A stretch of 22,223 nt of DNA from DASVEE01 sp036399695 (lineage in GTDB: Bacteria; Acidobacteriota; Thermoanaerobaculia; Gp7-AA8). The notes under the pieces were generated by a model. The model did not search any database. It was not told the DNA's origin and was given only the letters and a program-made list of their open reading frames with translations. A program made the position numbers and the translations under genes. Numbering within the stretch: the stretch's first letter is position 1; each line of letters opens with the position of its first letter. Positions 1-7,780 of the stretch are shown here, in pieces. The DNA lies in the NCBI GenBank assembly GCA_036399695.1, contig DASWMP010000059.1, forward strand, positions 1 to 22,223, written 5' to 3'.

Positions 1-30
1 CGGTGGCGTTCGCCACCGCTCTCCGAGATC
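1..30 (-). repeat. REP-like palindrome, copy 1, at the window edge and downstream of the M6 protease gene
   Basis: Bases 1-18 are a perfect palindrome with 8-base arms around TT. On the minus strand the unit reads GATCTCGGAG followed by the hairpin and begins a few bases after the protease stop codon. The same unit occurs near 7308-7340 and at 22192-22223, each time just after a stop codon in the same orientation, so it could serve as a transcription terminator. It is cut by the window edge, so the full length is not visible. Confidence 0.75.
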
Positions 31-35
31 AAAAC

Positions 36-3035
36 TTACGGCCAGCGGGCCCTGAACCCCAGATACGCCTCCACCCAGCGCGGATCGGCGGGCACGCCGC
101 CATTCACCACGTGCAGGTTGGCGCCGCTCATGAGGTAGAGGCTTCCCGTCACCGGAAACTCCACGCCGCCGCCGGCCTGCAGCCCCGCCTGAGACGTCCC
201 GTTCCACCGGTACCACCCCAGGCCCGACATCAGGAACAGGCGGTACGGTCCCCAGGGCTGGCGGAAGTTCACCACGAACGAGGCGTTCGTGATCCCCGTG
301 ACGTTGAAGTCGTGATACGCCACCTGTACGCCTGCCCGCCACGCCGGCGTCAGCGTGTAGAGCACGTCTCCACCGAACAGGAACCCCGGATCGAGGTCCT
401 CGCGGCTCCCGCCGAAAGGCCAGTTCCCCCCCGTGAATACGCCTACCTCGAGGTCACCCCGCTCGCCCGGCAGACGGCCATCGCCGCCGCCCGGGAAGCC
501 GCCGCCGTCGTTGCCGCCGTCGCCACGCGGGTTCAGCGGAATCGGCTTCCCTTCCGTCGGTGCGTCGCACGCATCGCCTTTGAAGAACGGCCGTAGCGTC
601 CACGGCTGCGTATCCGGCAGCGTGACGGTCTGCGTGAAACAGCCGCTCGCGTCGGTCTTCGTGAAGACCACGTGATCGTGGCCGTCCTCATCCTGCAGGA
701 TCAGCGTCAGCTCCGTATTCGGTTGCGGCGGGGCCGTGCAGCCGCTCACCACGTGCATGAAGCGGTTGATCTTCTTCGAGGAGATCTGGAAGCCGATCGG
801 ATTGCCGAGCGTCACGTTCGCCGTCACGCCGGCGTAGGGCTGCCAGGCATCGCCGAGGAGTGCCTGACCCCAGATGTTGATCTGGGCGCTCGAACAGCGT
901 TTCGCGTCCGGCTTCGGCGTGATCGTGAAATTCACCAGCTTCCGCCCCTTCGGCGGGAGCAGCACCCATTGATGATCGCTCGTCGCCGTCCAGCCTTCGG
1001 GGAAACCATCGGCCCGGATGTAGATCTTCTTCTCGACGTCGTACGGATTGGCGATGTCGAGTGGGATCGGCACCGCATGCCATGGGCTCGCGCTGCCGCT
1101 GTAGTAGTCCTCGATGTTTTCCTGCGCCTTGTTGTTCAGGTTGTTCGCTTCGCCCGTGATGTGCTCGATCTCCACGCGTAGGCACGTATGCGCCGCGACG
1201 GTCGGCGTCCACTCCGCGTAGACGAACTTGACTTCACCCGGGGCCAGGTTGATGGGCATCGGCGACGTCGTCGTCAGCTCGACGAACTGCCCGGCGTCGC
1301 CTATGCCGCCCGGGGTATTCGCGTAGAAGCGGACGCGCACGCCCGTCGCGGCCGAGCCGCCGGAGTTCTCGACGCGAGCCCAGACGCGGTTCACATGATC
1401 GACCCACGCCTGCTCGCCGTTGCCCTCCATCGGCATCGCCGTGGCCGGGTCCATGAAGCCGCCCCCTTCACGCTCGCTGTCGATCCAGATGTCCGGCGTC
1501 CCCCAGGGCGGCGCGGTCCAGTCGGTGATGCGCGGATCGGGCTGCGGCAGCGATTCCAGCGTGATCTCGACGTTGTGCTGCGGCGGCGTCGTGCCGGCGT
1601 TCAGGCTGACGTACTTGATCTTCACGCTGCCGCCCGGCTCCGGCTCGTACGTCTCGCCCGGCACCAGCAGCTTCAGCGCGCGCGCATTCGGCAGCGGATG
1701 GATCGTCGGCGGGAAGACGTCCACCGACTCCGTGACCAGCACGCCTTCGCCGTCGATCCCCTGATCGCTCGTACGGCCGGCCATGATGTCCCGCGCTTCG
1801 ACGTAATAGCTGAAGGTATCAGCCGCGACGATCTTCACCGCCGTGACGGTCGACGCCGTATTCGCCACTTCCGTAGGCTGCAGCGCGAACGTGGACACCG
1901 ATGCCGCGCTGCCCGGCGCGGGACGCGTCAACTCCACCACCTGCGACGGCGAGGTCAGGTAGTGGAGGATCCGGTCCTTCTCCCACGCGTAGAGTTGCCC
2001 GTCGCACGCGCAGTCCATCGTCGACCAGTTCGCGCGGATCGCCCCGGTGGTGATGTCGTACAGGTCCGGCAGGCTGAGAAAGTGCCCGATCTCGTGCGTG
2101 AAGCGGCCGAAGAACGTGTCCGTCGACATGTACGTCGCCTCGATGTTGATCGAGCCGGTGCTGTAGGTGAACGGCTCCGGCGTGAAGGAGGCCTGGCCGC
2201 GCAGGAACGGCGCGTAGATGATGACGGCGATGCCGCTGTAGTCGTCGAAGTTCGCGTCCCCTTTCGCCGCTTCGAGTGCCGCGGTCACGAGCCCGACGCG
2301 GTCGCCGAGATCGAGCATGGCGATGCCCGGATCGTCAAAGGCCGTTGTGGCACCGGCGGGCACGATCTGGCCGATGCGGTTGTATTTGTCGGCCAGGTCG
2401 TCATCGCCCTTGTTCGTGCGGTAGATGAGATAGCGGTCGACGTCCGCCGCTCCCTGGTTGATCGTGAGCGTGACCTTCTGTCCGTCGGCGATCGTGACTT
2501 CGCCGGAGACGCGGGTGAGCGACGACTCGCTGCCGTTGCGCCAGGCCGTGACCGCGTAACGGTAGTTGCCTTCGCGTCCGCCGGTGAAACTGCTGCCGCT
2601 TCCGCTGGCGACGGCCGTCACGGACATCGGCGGCGTCGGATTCGACGACGTCTCCGCACCGGGGGCGCGCACTTCGATTGCTTTCACGCCGTTCGGCTGC
2701 ACGTAGTCGAGCAGTCCGCCCGGCAATGTGTAGAACGGGGTTGCCGGGGCGGCCGGACGGGCCGACACGTCCATCGTCAGCTTGCCCCATGAGCTCTCGT
2801 TGAACCAGGAGGCGAACTGCGTCCGTTCGTTGTCTTCGTTCGAGCGTACCGTCGCCAGTTCCGCCGCGGGGATGCGGTAATCGGAAGCCTGCGTGTAGAT
2901 GACGAGAATCTTCTGGTTCAGCCCCTCGGGCAGCAGTTCGTGAGGATCGGTGGGGCCGTAAGTTCCTGGAGGACCATCGGCAGCCACGTTGGCCGCCATG
3001 AGCAAAATGCAGACGAGGATCCCGAAGCGACGCAT
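36..3035 (-). CDS. Secreted M6-type metalloprotease with C-terminal outer-membrane-barrel-like domain
   Basis: A 999-residue exported zinc peptidase. It starts at ATG with AAGGAG 7 bases upstream. Residues 1-19 form a signal peptide. The zinc site HEIGHFLSLPDLYD (H314, E315, H318, with D324 as likely third ligand) is the immune-inhibitor-A/M6 form of HExxHxxGxxD. A fibronectin-III-like segment (about 145-235) lies before the active site. A CARDB-like beta domain (about 545-640) and further beta-rich sequence follow. After a glycine-rich linker (about 835-858), residues 860-999 show alternating amphipathic strands with aromatic belts, as in small 8-strand outer membrane barrels. M6 proteases are normally soluble secreted enzymes, so this suggests a protease anchored in the outer membrane; that topology is inferred. 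The protease call is firm and the barrel call moderate. It is transcribed divergently from the di-heme gene. Confidence 0.9.
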   Translation of the reverse strand: MRRFGILVCILLMAANVAADGPPGTYGPTDPHELLPEGLNQKILVIYTQASDYRIPAAELATVRSNEDNERTQFASWFNESSWGKLTMDVSARPAAPATPFYTLPGGLLDYVQPNGVKAIEVRAPGAETSSNPTPPMSVTAVASGSGSSFTGGREGNYRYAVTAWRNGSESSLTRVSGEVTIADGQKVTLTINQGAADVDRYLIYRTNKGDDDLADKYNRIGQIVPAGATTAFDDPGIAMLDLGDRVGLVTAALEAAKGDANFDDYSGIAVIIYAPFLRGQASFTPEPFTYSTGSINIEATYMSTDTFFGRFTHEIGHFLSLPDLYDITTGAIRANWSTMDCACDGQLYAWEKDRILHYLTSPSQVVELTRPAPGSAASVSTFALQPTEVANTASTVTAVKIVAADTFSYYVEARDIMAGRTSDQGIDGEGVLVTESVDVFPPTIHPLPNARALKLLVPGETYEPEPGGSVKIKYVSLNAGTTPPQHNVEITLESLPQPDPRITDWTAPPWGTPDIWIDSEREGGGFMDPATAMPMEGNGEQAWVDHVNRVWARVENSGGSAATGVRVRFYANTPGGIGDAGQFVELTTTSPMPINLAPGEVKFVYAEWTPTVAAHTCLRVEIEHITGEANNLNNKAQENIEDYYSGSASPWHAVPIPLDIANPYDVEKKIYIRADGFPEGWTATSDHQWVLLPPKGRKLVNFTITPKPDAKRCSSAQINIWGQALLGDAWQPYAGVTANVTLGNPIGFQISSKKINRFMHVVSGCTAPPQPNTELTLILQDEDGHDHVVFTKTDASGCFTQTVTLPDTQPWTLRPFFKGDACDAPTEGKPIPLNPRGDGGNDGGGFPGGGDGRLPGERGDLEVGVFTGGNWPFGGSREDLDPGFLFGGDVLYTLTPAWRAGVQVAYHDFNVTGITNASFVVNFRQPWGPYRLFLMSGLGWYRWNGTSQAGLQAGGGVEFPVTGSLYLMSGANLHVVNGGVPADPRWVEAYLGFRARWP

Positions 3036-3284
3036 TGCTGCTCCTTTTGCGGACGAATTCGATTGGTTAGTGCGGGAACGGACGCAATCGTTACACGGCG
3101 CGCCGCAAATCGGAAACCGCGGGCGACGCGGCGACGTGTCTCATTCGTTTATCGGGGCGATCGGGTGCGGCGTGCGCTTCGTCCAGCGCCGGACATCCCT
3201 CAAACCACAAATGTAGCCCTTCGTCCCAAATCCGCTACCCACCTCATGGTTCAGGTCTAGATTCGGGAGCCTTGGAGGTGTGAC
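3036..3284. other. Intergenic region between divergent genes
   Basis: These 249 bases separate the start codons of the protease gene (minus) and the di-heme gene (plus), so they must hold both promoters. Each gene has a clear ribosome binding site (minus-strand AAGGAG near 3043-3048, plus-strand GGAGG at 3274-3278). I see no convincing -35/-10 pair and no operator palindrome. The short open frames across it lack a ribosome binding site and family resemblance. Confidence 0.5.
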
Positions 3285-4676
3285 GTGAAACTGTGCAGGC
3301 TCCTGGCTATGCTGTTGATCGCCGTTCCCGCGTTCTCACAAACCGATCCCGGTCCGCGAGGGGGCACGCCGGATGCGGGCGCTCCGCTGGCATCCGTCGC
3401 TGCCAATAACCCGACGACGATCCTGAACTTCTTCCTCAACGCGGAGGCGCGCTTCAAGGAGCTCGGCTCGGTCTCCGGCACGATCGTCGGCGCTCCGGAC
3501 GACGGCCTCGGGCCGCGCTACAACTCGTTGAGCTGCGCGCGTTGCCACGCCCATCCGGCGGTCGGCGGCAGCAGCCCGAGTGTCAATCCGCAGATCGCCG
3601 ATGCCACGGCCGCGGGCGCGACCAACACCATCCCGTCGTTCGTGCTGCCGAATGGCGCGGTCAAAGAGGCGCGCTTCATCTACTTCACGGACGCCAGCGG
3701 CAACCCCATCACCTCGCAGCCGAACGGCGGCGTCATGCCTCTGTACACGATCGCCGGACGCACCGACGCGGCCGCGTGCACCACGGCCTACATCCAGCAG
3801 CCCAACTTCGCCAACGCGGTCACGAAGAACAACATCGCCTTCCGCATCCCGACGCCGCTCTTCGGCCTCGGCCTGGTCGAGAACATCGACGACTCCGCGC
3901 TGCAGACGGTGCTCACCCAGCACTACACCGGTCCGTATTACGTCGGCGGCACGTTCAACCGCAGCCCGAACGACGGCACGATCAGCCGCTTCGGATGGAA
4001 GGCGCAGAACAAGTCCCTCGAGCTCTTCGCCGGCGAGGCCTACAACGTCGAGCAGGGCGTCACGAACGAGCTGTTCACGCAGGAGCGTCCGTCGCCGGAA
4101 GAGAACCGCGATCAGGGCCCCGGCCTGGCGCAGCAGTGCCGGATCAATCCGACGCCGGAGGACCACACGAACTTCGCCGTGTCGGCGGAGGACACACCGA
4201 GCGATACCGTCATGTTCGCGCTGTTCATGCGCCTGCTCAAGCCGCCCGTGCAGAACATGGGCAACCCAGCCACGAACCCGAACTTCTCGCGCGTCCTCAA
4301 CGGCGAGACGATCTTCCTGGACATCGGCTGCAGCTCGTGCCATCGCGTCGCCTTCCCGACGTCACCCTCCTCGATCACGCCGGATCTCAGCAACGGCGCG
4401 CGGCTCTACAGCGACCTCGAGATTCACCACATGGGCACCGGTCTGGCCGACAACATCCAGCAGGGGAACGCGGGCGGCGATCAGTTCCGCACGGCGCCGC
4501 TGTGGGGGCTCGGCAAGCGGCTGTTCTTCCTGCACGACGGACGCACGAGCAATCTGGTTCAAGCCATCAACCTGCATCAGTCGCCCGGCTCCGACGCGAA
4601 CCCGGTCATGTTGAACTGGAACGCGCTCTCCGTCGCCAACAGGCAGGACGTCATCTACTTCCTCCGATCGCTTTAG
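3285..4676 (+). CDS. Di-heme oxidoreductase, DHOR/DUF1111 (putative thiol oxidoreductase) family
   Basis: A 463-residue periplasmic c-type cytochrome-like protein. It starts at GTG with GGAGG 6 bases before it. Residues 1-19 are a signal peptide ending AFS-Q. Two heme-binding CxxCH sites are visible: CARCH at 84-88 and CSSCH at 349-353. Near the C-terminus the segment FLHDGRTSNLVQAINLH matches the conserved HDGR...AI..H region of DHOR and MauG-like di-heme proteins. Its length is normal for the family. Family members are thought to be periplasmic electron-transfer or peroxidase-like enzymes with poorly defined substrates, so no substrate is assigned. The next gene starts 13 bases after the stop, indicating co-transcription. 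Confidence 0.9.
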   Translation: MKLCRLLAMLLIAVPAFSQTDPGPRGGTPDAGAPLASVAANNPTTILNFFLNAEARFKELGSVSGTIVGAPDDGLGPRYNSLSCARCHAHPAVGGSSPSVNPQIADATAAGATNTIPSFVLPNGAVKEARFIYFTDASGNPITSQPNGGVMPLYTIAGRTDAAACTTAYIQQPNFANAVTKNNIAFRIPTPLFGLGLVENIDDSALQTVLTQHYTGPYYVGGTFNRSPNDGTISRFGWKAQNKSLELFAGEAYNVEQGVTNELFTQERPSPEENRDQGPGLAQQCRINPTPEDHTNFAVSAEDTPSDTVMFALFMRLLKPPVQNMGNPATNPNFSRVLNGETIFLDIGCSSCHRVAFPTSPSSITPDLSNGARLYSDLEIHHMGTGLADNIQQGNAGGDQFRTAPLWGLGKRLFFLHDGRTSNLVQAINLHQSPGSDANPVMLNWNALSVANRQDVIYFLRSL

Positions 4677-4689
4677 GAGACCCGGACCG

Positions 4690-5556
4690 ATGCCGCTCCT
4701 GTTGCTGCTCCTGTTGCTCGCCGCCGACACGGTCGTGCCGAAGGGGGTGATCCTCGTCCCCGGTGCCGTGGCGAGTGCGAGCGACACGTCGACCGCCGTC
4801 CCGGAAGCTGGACGCATCGGCGACGGCCGGTATCGCAACGCCTATTTCGGTCTCACATATCCGATTCCCGCCGGCTGGACCGAACAGCCGGCGGGACCGC
4901 CTCCGTCCGACGCCGGCGGCTACGTGCTGACGCAGTTCGCGGCGATGGACGGCGAGCGGGTGAGGGCGCACGTGCTGGTCACGGCGCAGGATCTCTTCTT
5001 CGCACCCTTTGCAGCCGACGGCGCGAAGGAGCTCGCGGGTCTGGCGCGACGAATGGTCCCGGAACGTTACGCGATCGACAAAAGCCCCGCGGAGGTGACG
5101 ATCGCGGGCCGCACGTTCTACCGGCTCGCCTACTCGGCGCCCCGATCGGGCCTGCACTGGCGCATCCTCACCACCGACACGCGCTGCCACGCGCTGACGT
5201 TCACGTTCACCGGCACCGAGACTGCCATCCTCGACGATGCTGAAAAGGGCCTTGCCAACGTCGCCCTCGGCGCCGACGCGCCGGCGTGCGTGAACGACTA
5301 CGCCCGTGACCACACCCTAGTCAGGACCACCCCCGATTTTGTACAGCGCTACAACACCATTCCCGTGCGCGTGATCATCGACACCGAGGGCAAAATCCGC
5401 CACGCGCATCTGCTCAGTGCCTTCCCCGAACAGTCGAAGGCCATCCTCACCGCGTTACAGGAGTGGCGTTTCAAGCCCTACCTCCGGGATGGCAAGCCGG
5501 TGGAGGTGGAGACGGGCATTATCTTTGGCAGTCCGCGCGTAGTTGTGCGGCAGTGA
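4690..5556 (+). CDS. Exported protein with C-terminal TonB-like domain
   Basis: A 288-residue protein. ATG follows AGGAGA, which overlaps the stop of the upstream di-heme gene. Residues 1-12 are a leucine-rich hydrophobic stretch that can be a short signal peptide or anchor. Residues about 40-200 form a mixed alpha/beta domain I do not recognise, beginning YRNAYFGLTYPIPAGW. Residues about 225-288 match the TonB C-terminal domain (VIIDTEGKI, then ALQEWRFKPYLRDGKPVEVE). There is no proline-rich spacer, and the N-terminus lacks the SxxxH of classical TonB, so it is unlikely to be the energy transducer of the cell. Stand-alone TonB-C proteins are common in Acidobacteriota-like genomes and their role is mostly unknown. 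It ends at a large hairpin. Confidence 0.8.
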   Translation: MPLLLLLLLLAADTVVPKGVILVPGAVASASDTSTAVPEAGRIGDGRYRNAYFGLTYPIPAGWTEQPAGPPPSDAGGYVLTQFAAMDGERVRAHVLVTAQDLFFAPFAADGAKELAGLARRMVPERYAIDKSPAEVTIAGRTFYRLAYSAPRSGLHWRILTTDTRCHALTFTFTGTETAILDDAEKGLANVALGADAPACVNDYARDHTLVRTTPDFVQRYNTIPVRVIIDTEGKIRHAHLLSAFPEQSKAILTALQEWRFKPYLRDGKPVEVETGIIFGSPRVVVRQ

Positions 5557-5559
5557 GAA

Positions 5560-5619
5560 ATAGGACAGATGGGACCTATGGGACAAATGGAATCCCATAG
5601 GTCCCATCGGTCCCATCGT
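5560..5619. terminator. 9-base-unit inverted tandem repeat between convergent genes (bidirectional terminator-like)
   Basis: Three to four copies of ATGGGACNN on the plus strand are followed, after a 9-base loop, by three reverse copies (TCCCATNGG). Bases 5568-5583 pair perfectly with 5593-5608 (16 base pairs), and the stem can extend outward to about 25 pairs with two mismatches. It begins 4 bases after the TonB-C gene stop and ends 11 bases before the ankyrin gene stop, so it can end transcripts from both sides. The same unit builds the elements at 17250-17356 and 20767-20875. Confidence 0.7.
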
Positions 5620-5630
5620 CTCCCCTGGCG

Positions 5631-7124
5631 CTAAGTGTCACCGGCCCGCGCCGCATCCTCACGGTCCGCCAACGGCAGCAGGTACTCCACCACGTGCTGC
5701 TGCTCGTTGTACGCCGCCCATCCGAGAGGCGTGCTGTTGTAGTTCGGATCGCGCACGTTCGGGTCGGCACCGAGCTCGATCAGCAGCTTGATGATCTCGA
5801 GATGGCCGGCCCACGCCGCGTTGTGCATCGGCGTCGTCGCGAGGCTCATTCCTACGCCGTCGTGCCGAGTCATCGCGCCAAATTCGAACCCGAGGTCCGC
5901 CATCAGACGGATGCCCTCGGGGCGGTTCGCTTCCACGGCGCGATGCACGAGCGTGATGCGGCCGTGCAGGCCGAGAGCGTCGAGCAGCCCCGGGTCCTGC
6001 TCCAGCAGCGCCTGCGCTTCCGCGCGGTCGCCGTTGACGCAGGCGGCGGCGAAGCGTTCGGCGGATGTGAGCGCGACCTTGCGTGCGCCATGCTGCAGCA
6101 GGTAGGCGGCGATGTCCTTGTTGCCGGCGCGCGACGCCGCCTCGTACGGCGTACGGCCGTCGCGCATGCCGGGCGTGTTGACGTCGGCGCCATGCTCGAC
6201 GAGCAGTTTCACCCGCTCGAAGAAGTTCACCCGCGCCGCGTGCCACAGCTCTTCAGCCAGCAGCCGCGCGGGGCTGCTCAGGCGCTCGAAGCGTGCGAAC
6301 CACGGCCCCCCTTTGTCGCGACCGAGGCCGTAGGAGAGGAGGAGGCGGAGATGCGTGTCGTCGGGACGGAAGTGGCGGTTGTAGAGCGTCTGCCCGTCGT
6401 TCGGATCGGCACCGGCATCCAGCAGCAGCCGCGCCAGCGCTTCGGATTGCGGATGCGGCGGATTGTTCGCGCCACCTTCGCCCCCGCCGAAGGCGCCCGT
6501 CAGGGCCGTGAACGGCGGGAGATTGCCGTGCCAGAGGAAGCCGGCGTTCGGATCGGCGCCTGCCGCGAGGAGCGCTCGCGCGGCGTCGAGGGTGGGCGCG
6601 TCGAGTCGTGAATAGCAGGCGTACAGCAGCGGCTCCCAGCGATGCGGACCGCCCTTCGAGTGCACCAGCGCCGGATCGCGCGTGAGGAACGCGCGGATCG
6701 CATCCGCATCGCCCGCCGCTGCCGCCGTGTAGATGTTCGACTGCGCCAGCTCCGGATGCTGCGCCAGGAGCTCCGCGGCCTTGCGTCCCTCGACCAGGTT
6801 CCAGCTCTCGTAGTCGAGGCAGGCCAGGCGGAGAAACTGATCGACAGGAGAGCCCGATGGCGGCGGGGGAGACCAGAGGTACGGCGCGAGGGCGTCAACG
6901 TGCTTCTTCAGCTTCGGCCAGCTCGGAAAGCCGTAACCGCGTGCGGTGACGAGCTGCGCGTCGGTGAGGGAGAAACCCTCGAGCGCTTTCTCGCCGCGTG
7001 GATGGAGCTCGCGTGCTTCCGCCAGCGCTTCGGCATCGCCCGCACGGACGCGCCTGAAGAAACCTTTGGCCTGTTTTCTGAGGTTGACGAGTGACGGGTT
7101 CTCGGGCAGGGGACGTTGCGGCAT
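5631..7124 (-). CDS. Ankyrin-repeat protein
   Basis: A 497-residue protein without a signal peptide or membrane segment, so probably cytoplasmic. I chose ATG at 7124 because AGGAGG lies 6 bases upstream; the in-frame ATG at 7139 sits on top of that ribosome binding site. The N-terminus (SLVNLRKQAKGFFRRVRAGD) is a charged helical region seen at the start of many bacterial ankyrin proteins. Ankyrin repeats follow, for example AARALLAAGADPNAGF, RVKLLVEHGADVNTP and the C-terminal pair TPMHNAAWAGHLEIIKLLIE with TPLGWAAYNEQQHVVEYLL. The repeats mediate protein-protein contacts; the partner cannot be told from the sequence. It is a single gene, convergent with the TonB-C gene. Confidence 0.88.
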   Translation of the reverse strand: MPQRPLPENPSLVNLRKQAKGFFRRVRAGDAEALAEARELHPRGEKALEGFSLTDAQLVTARGYGFPSWPKLKKHVDALAPYLWSPPPPSGSPVDQFLRLACLDYESWNLVEGRKAAELLAQHPELAQSNIYTAAAAGDADAIRAFLTRDPALVHSKGGPHRWEPLLYACYSRLDAPTLDAARALLAAGADPNAGFLWHGNLPPFTALTGAFGGGEGGANNPPHPQSEALARLLLDAGADPNDGQTLYNRHFRPDDTHLRLLLSYGLGRDKGGPWFARFERLSSPARLLAEELWHAARVNFFERVKLLVEHGADVNTPGMRDGRTPYEAASRAGNKDIAAYLLQHGARKVALTSAERFAAACVNGDRAEAQALLEQDPGLLDALGLHGRITLVHRAVEANRPEGIRLMADLGFEFGAMTRHDGVGMSLATTPMHNAAWAGHLEIIKLLIELGADPNVRDPNYNSTPLGWAAYNEQQHVVEYLLPLADREDAARAGDT

Positions 7125-7130
7125 AGCAGA

Positions 7131-7136
7131 CCTCCT
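7131..7136 (-). promoter_or_regulatory. Ribosome binding site deciding the ankyrin gene start
   Basis: Minus-strand AGGAGG lies 6 bases before ATG at 7124. The upstream in-frame ATG (7139) overlaps this site and has none of its own. Confidence 0.8.
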
Positions 7137-7259
7137 CATCGCCTGTAGTCCGCATGACCAGGCCAGGAAGTGCTTGCCAGGTTGTCGTCAAAAGCTCGGG
7201 AGGGCAGAACCCTTTCCGCGGATTGGAGGCGCCCCGCGCGCCGTGAGGAAGTTTAGCCC

Positions 7260-7340
7260 ATCTCGGAGCGCGATCGCGAATGCCACCGCTCTGCTCCACG
7301 TGTAAAGAGAGCGGCGGCATTCGCCACCGCTCTCCGAAAT
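7260..7340. repeat. REP-like palindrome, copy 2, complete double element
   Basis: Two 33-base arms (7260-7292 and 7308-7340) are inverted copies with 28 of 33 positions matching, separated by 15 bases. Each arm holds the unit seen at both window ends: (A/G)TCTCGGAG, then a GCGGTGGCG-type hairpin. The minus-strand copy starts 11 bases after the stop of the small gene at 7352, so it may also act as its terminator. It resembles the paired REP (BIME-like) arrangement of enterobacteria in form only. Confidence 0.75.
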
Positions 7341-7351
7341 CGGTCTCGTGT

Positions 7352-7666
7352 TTACGACGGTGAGGGCGGTTCCGGCGTCGCCGGTTGATCGTTGCTCGTC
7401 TCCGGTGCCGCAGCCGTAGCCGTAGCGCCGGGTGTCTCGTGCTTCATCGTCTGGCGCGCCCGCTTGAACGCTTCCTCGATCTCATTCCAGGCGCGCTCGA
7501 TGCCCGTCTTGATCTCCGACGCCGCCGGCGCACCCGCCTGAATCGTCCCCCTGGCCCCGCTCAGCGACTGCTTCACGCGCGATTCGAAAGCCGAGACGTC
7601 GAAGCCCCACTCCTTGAGAAACTCGGCGACTCCACGGCCGCCGCCCTGGTCGTTTTGATCGGTCAT
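7352..7666 (-). CDS. Small hypothetical protein, 104 residues
   Basis: I do not recognise this family. ATG at 7666 is preceded by AAGGAG with 6-base spacing, which supports translation although a longer open frame extends far upstream through the antisense of the exporter gene. The protein has a glycine-rich start, two probable amphipathic helices (about 13-40 and 48-75, including SAFESRVKQSLSGARG and TGIERAWNEIEEAFKRARQ) and a low-complexity Ala/Pro/Thr tail ending PPSPS. There is no signal peptide or membrane segment. It is divergent from the MFS exporter, with 114 bases between the two start codons, so shared regulation is possible. Confidence 0.7.
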   Translation of the reverse strand: MTDQNDQGGGRGVAEFLKEWGFDVSAFESRVKQSLSGARGTIQAGAPAASEIKTGIERAWNEIEEAFKRARQTMKHETPGATATAAAPETSNDQPATPEPPSPS

Positions 7667-7700
7667 GCGGTACTCCTTCTGTTCTTTGTACGACAGTTGT

Positions 7701-7757
7701 CGATTTCCGATTTCCGATTTCCATCGCCCTGCCCGCCGCGACCCCCCCCGGAAATCG
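7701..7757. repeat. Heptamer array CGATTTC x3 with one inverted copy
   Basis: Three direct CGATTTC units occupy 7701-7721, and one reverse unit GGAAATCG lies at 7750-7757. Bases 7715-7722 can pair with 7750-7757. The array lies in the intergenic space between the small minus-strand gene and the MFS exporter. It is a small version of the 7-base arrays in the sugar operon, with a different unit. Confidence 0.6.
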
Positions 7758-7780
7758 CCTCGCGTGCTACCGTCCGACCC

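Noticed and set aside
1188..2792. 534-residue plus-strand frame inside the protease gene
   Set aside because: Arg/Asp-rich shadow frame opposite the M6 protease, without a ribosome binding site or motif.
7141..7259. Riboswitch or promoter upstream of the ankyrin gene
   Set aside because: A TTGAC-like hexamer is present on the minus strand but without a matching -10, and I see no convincing conserved RNA fold.
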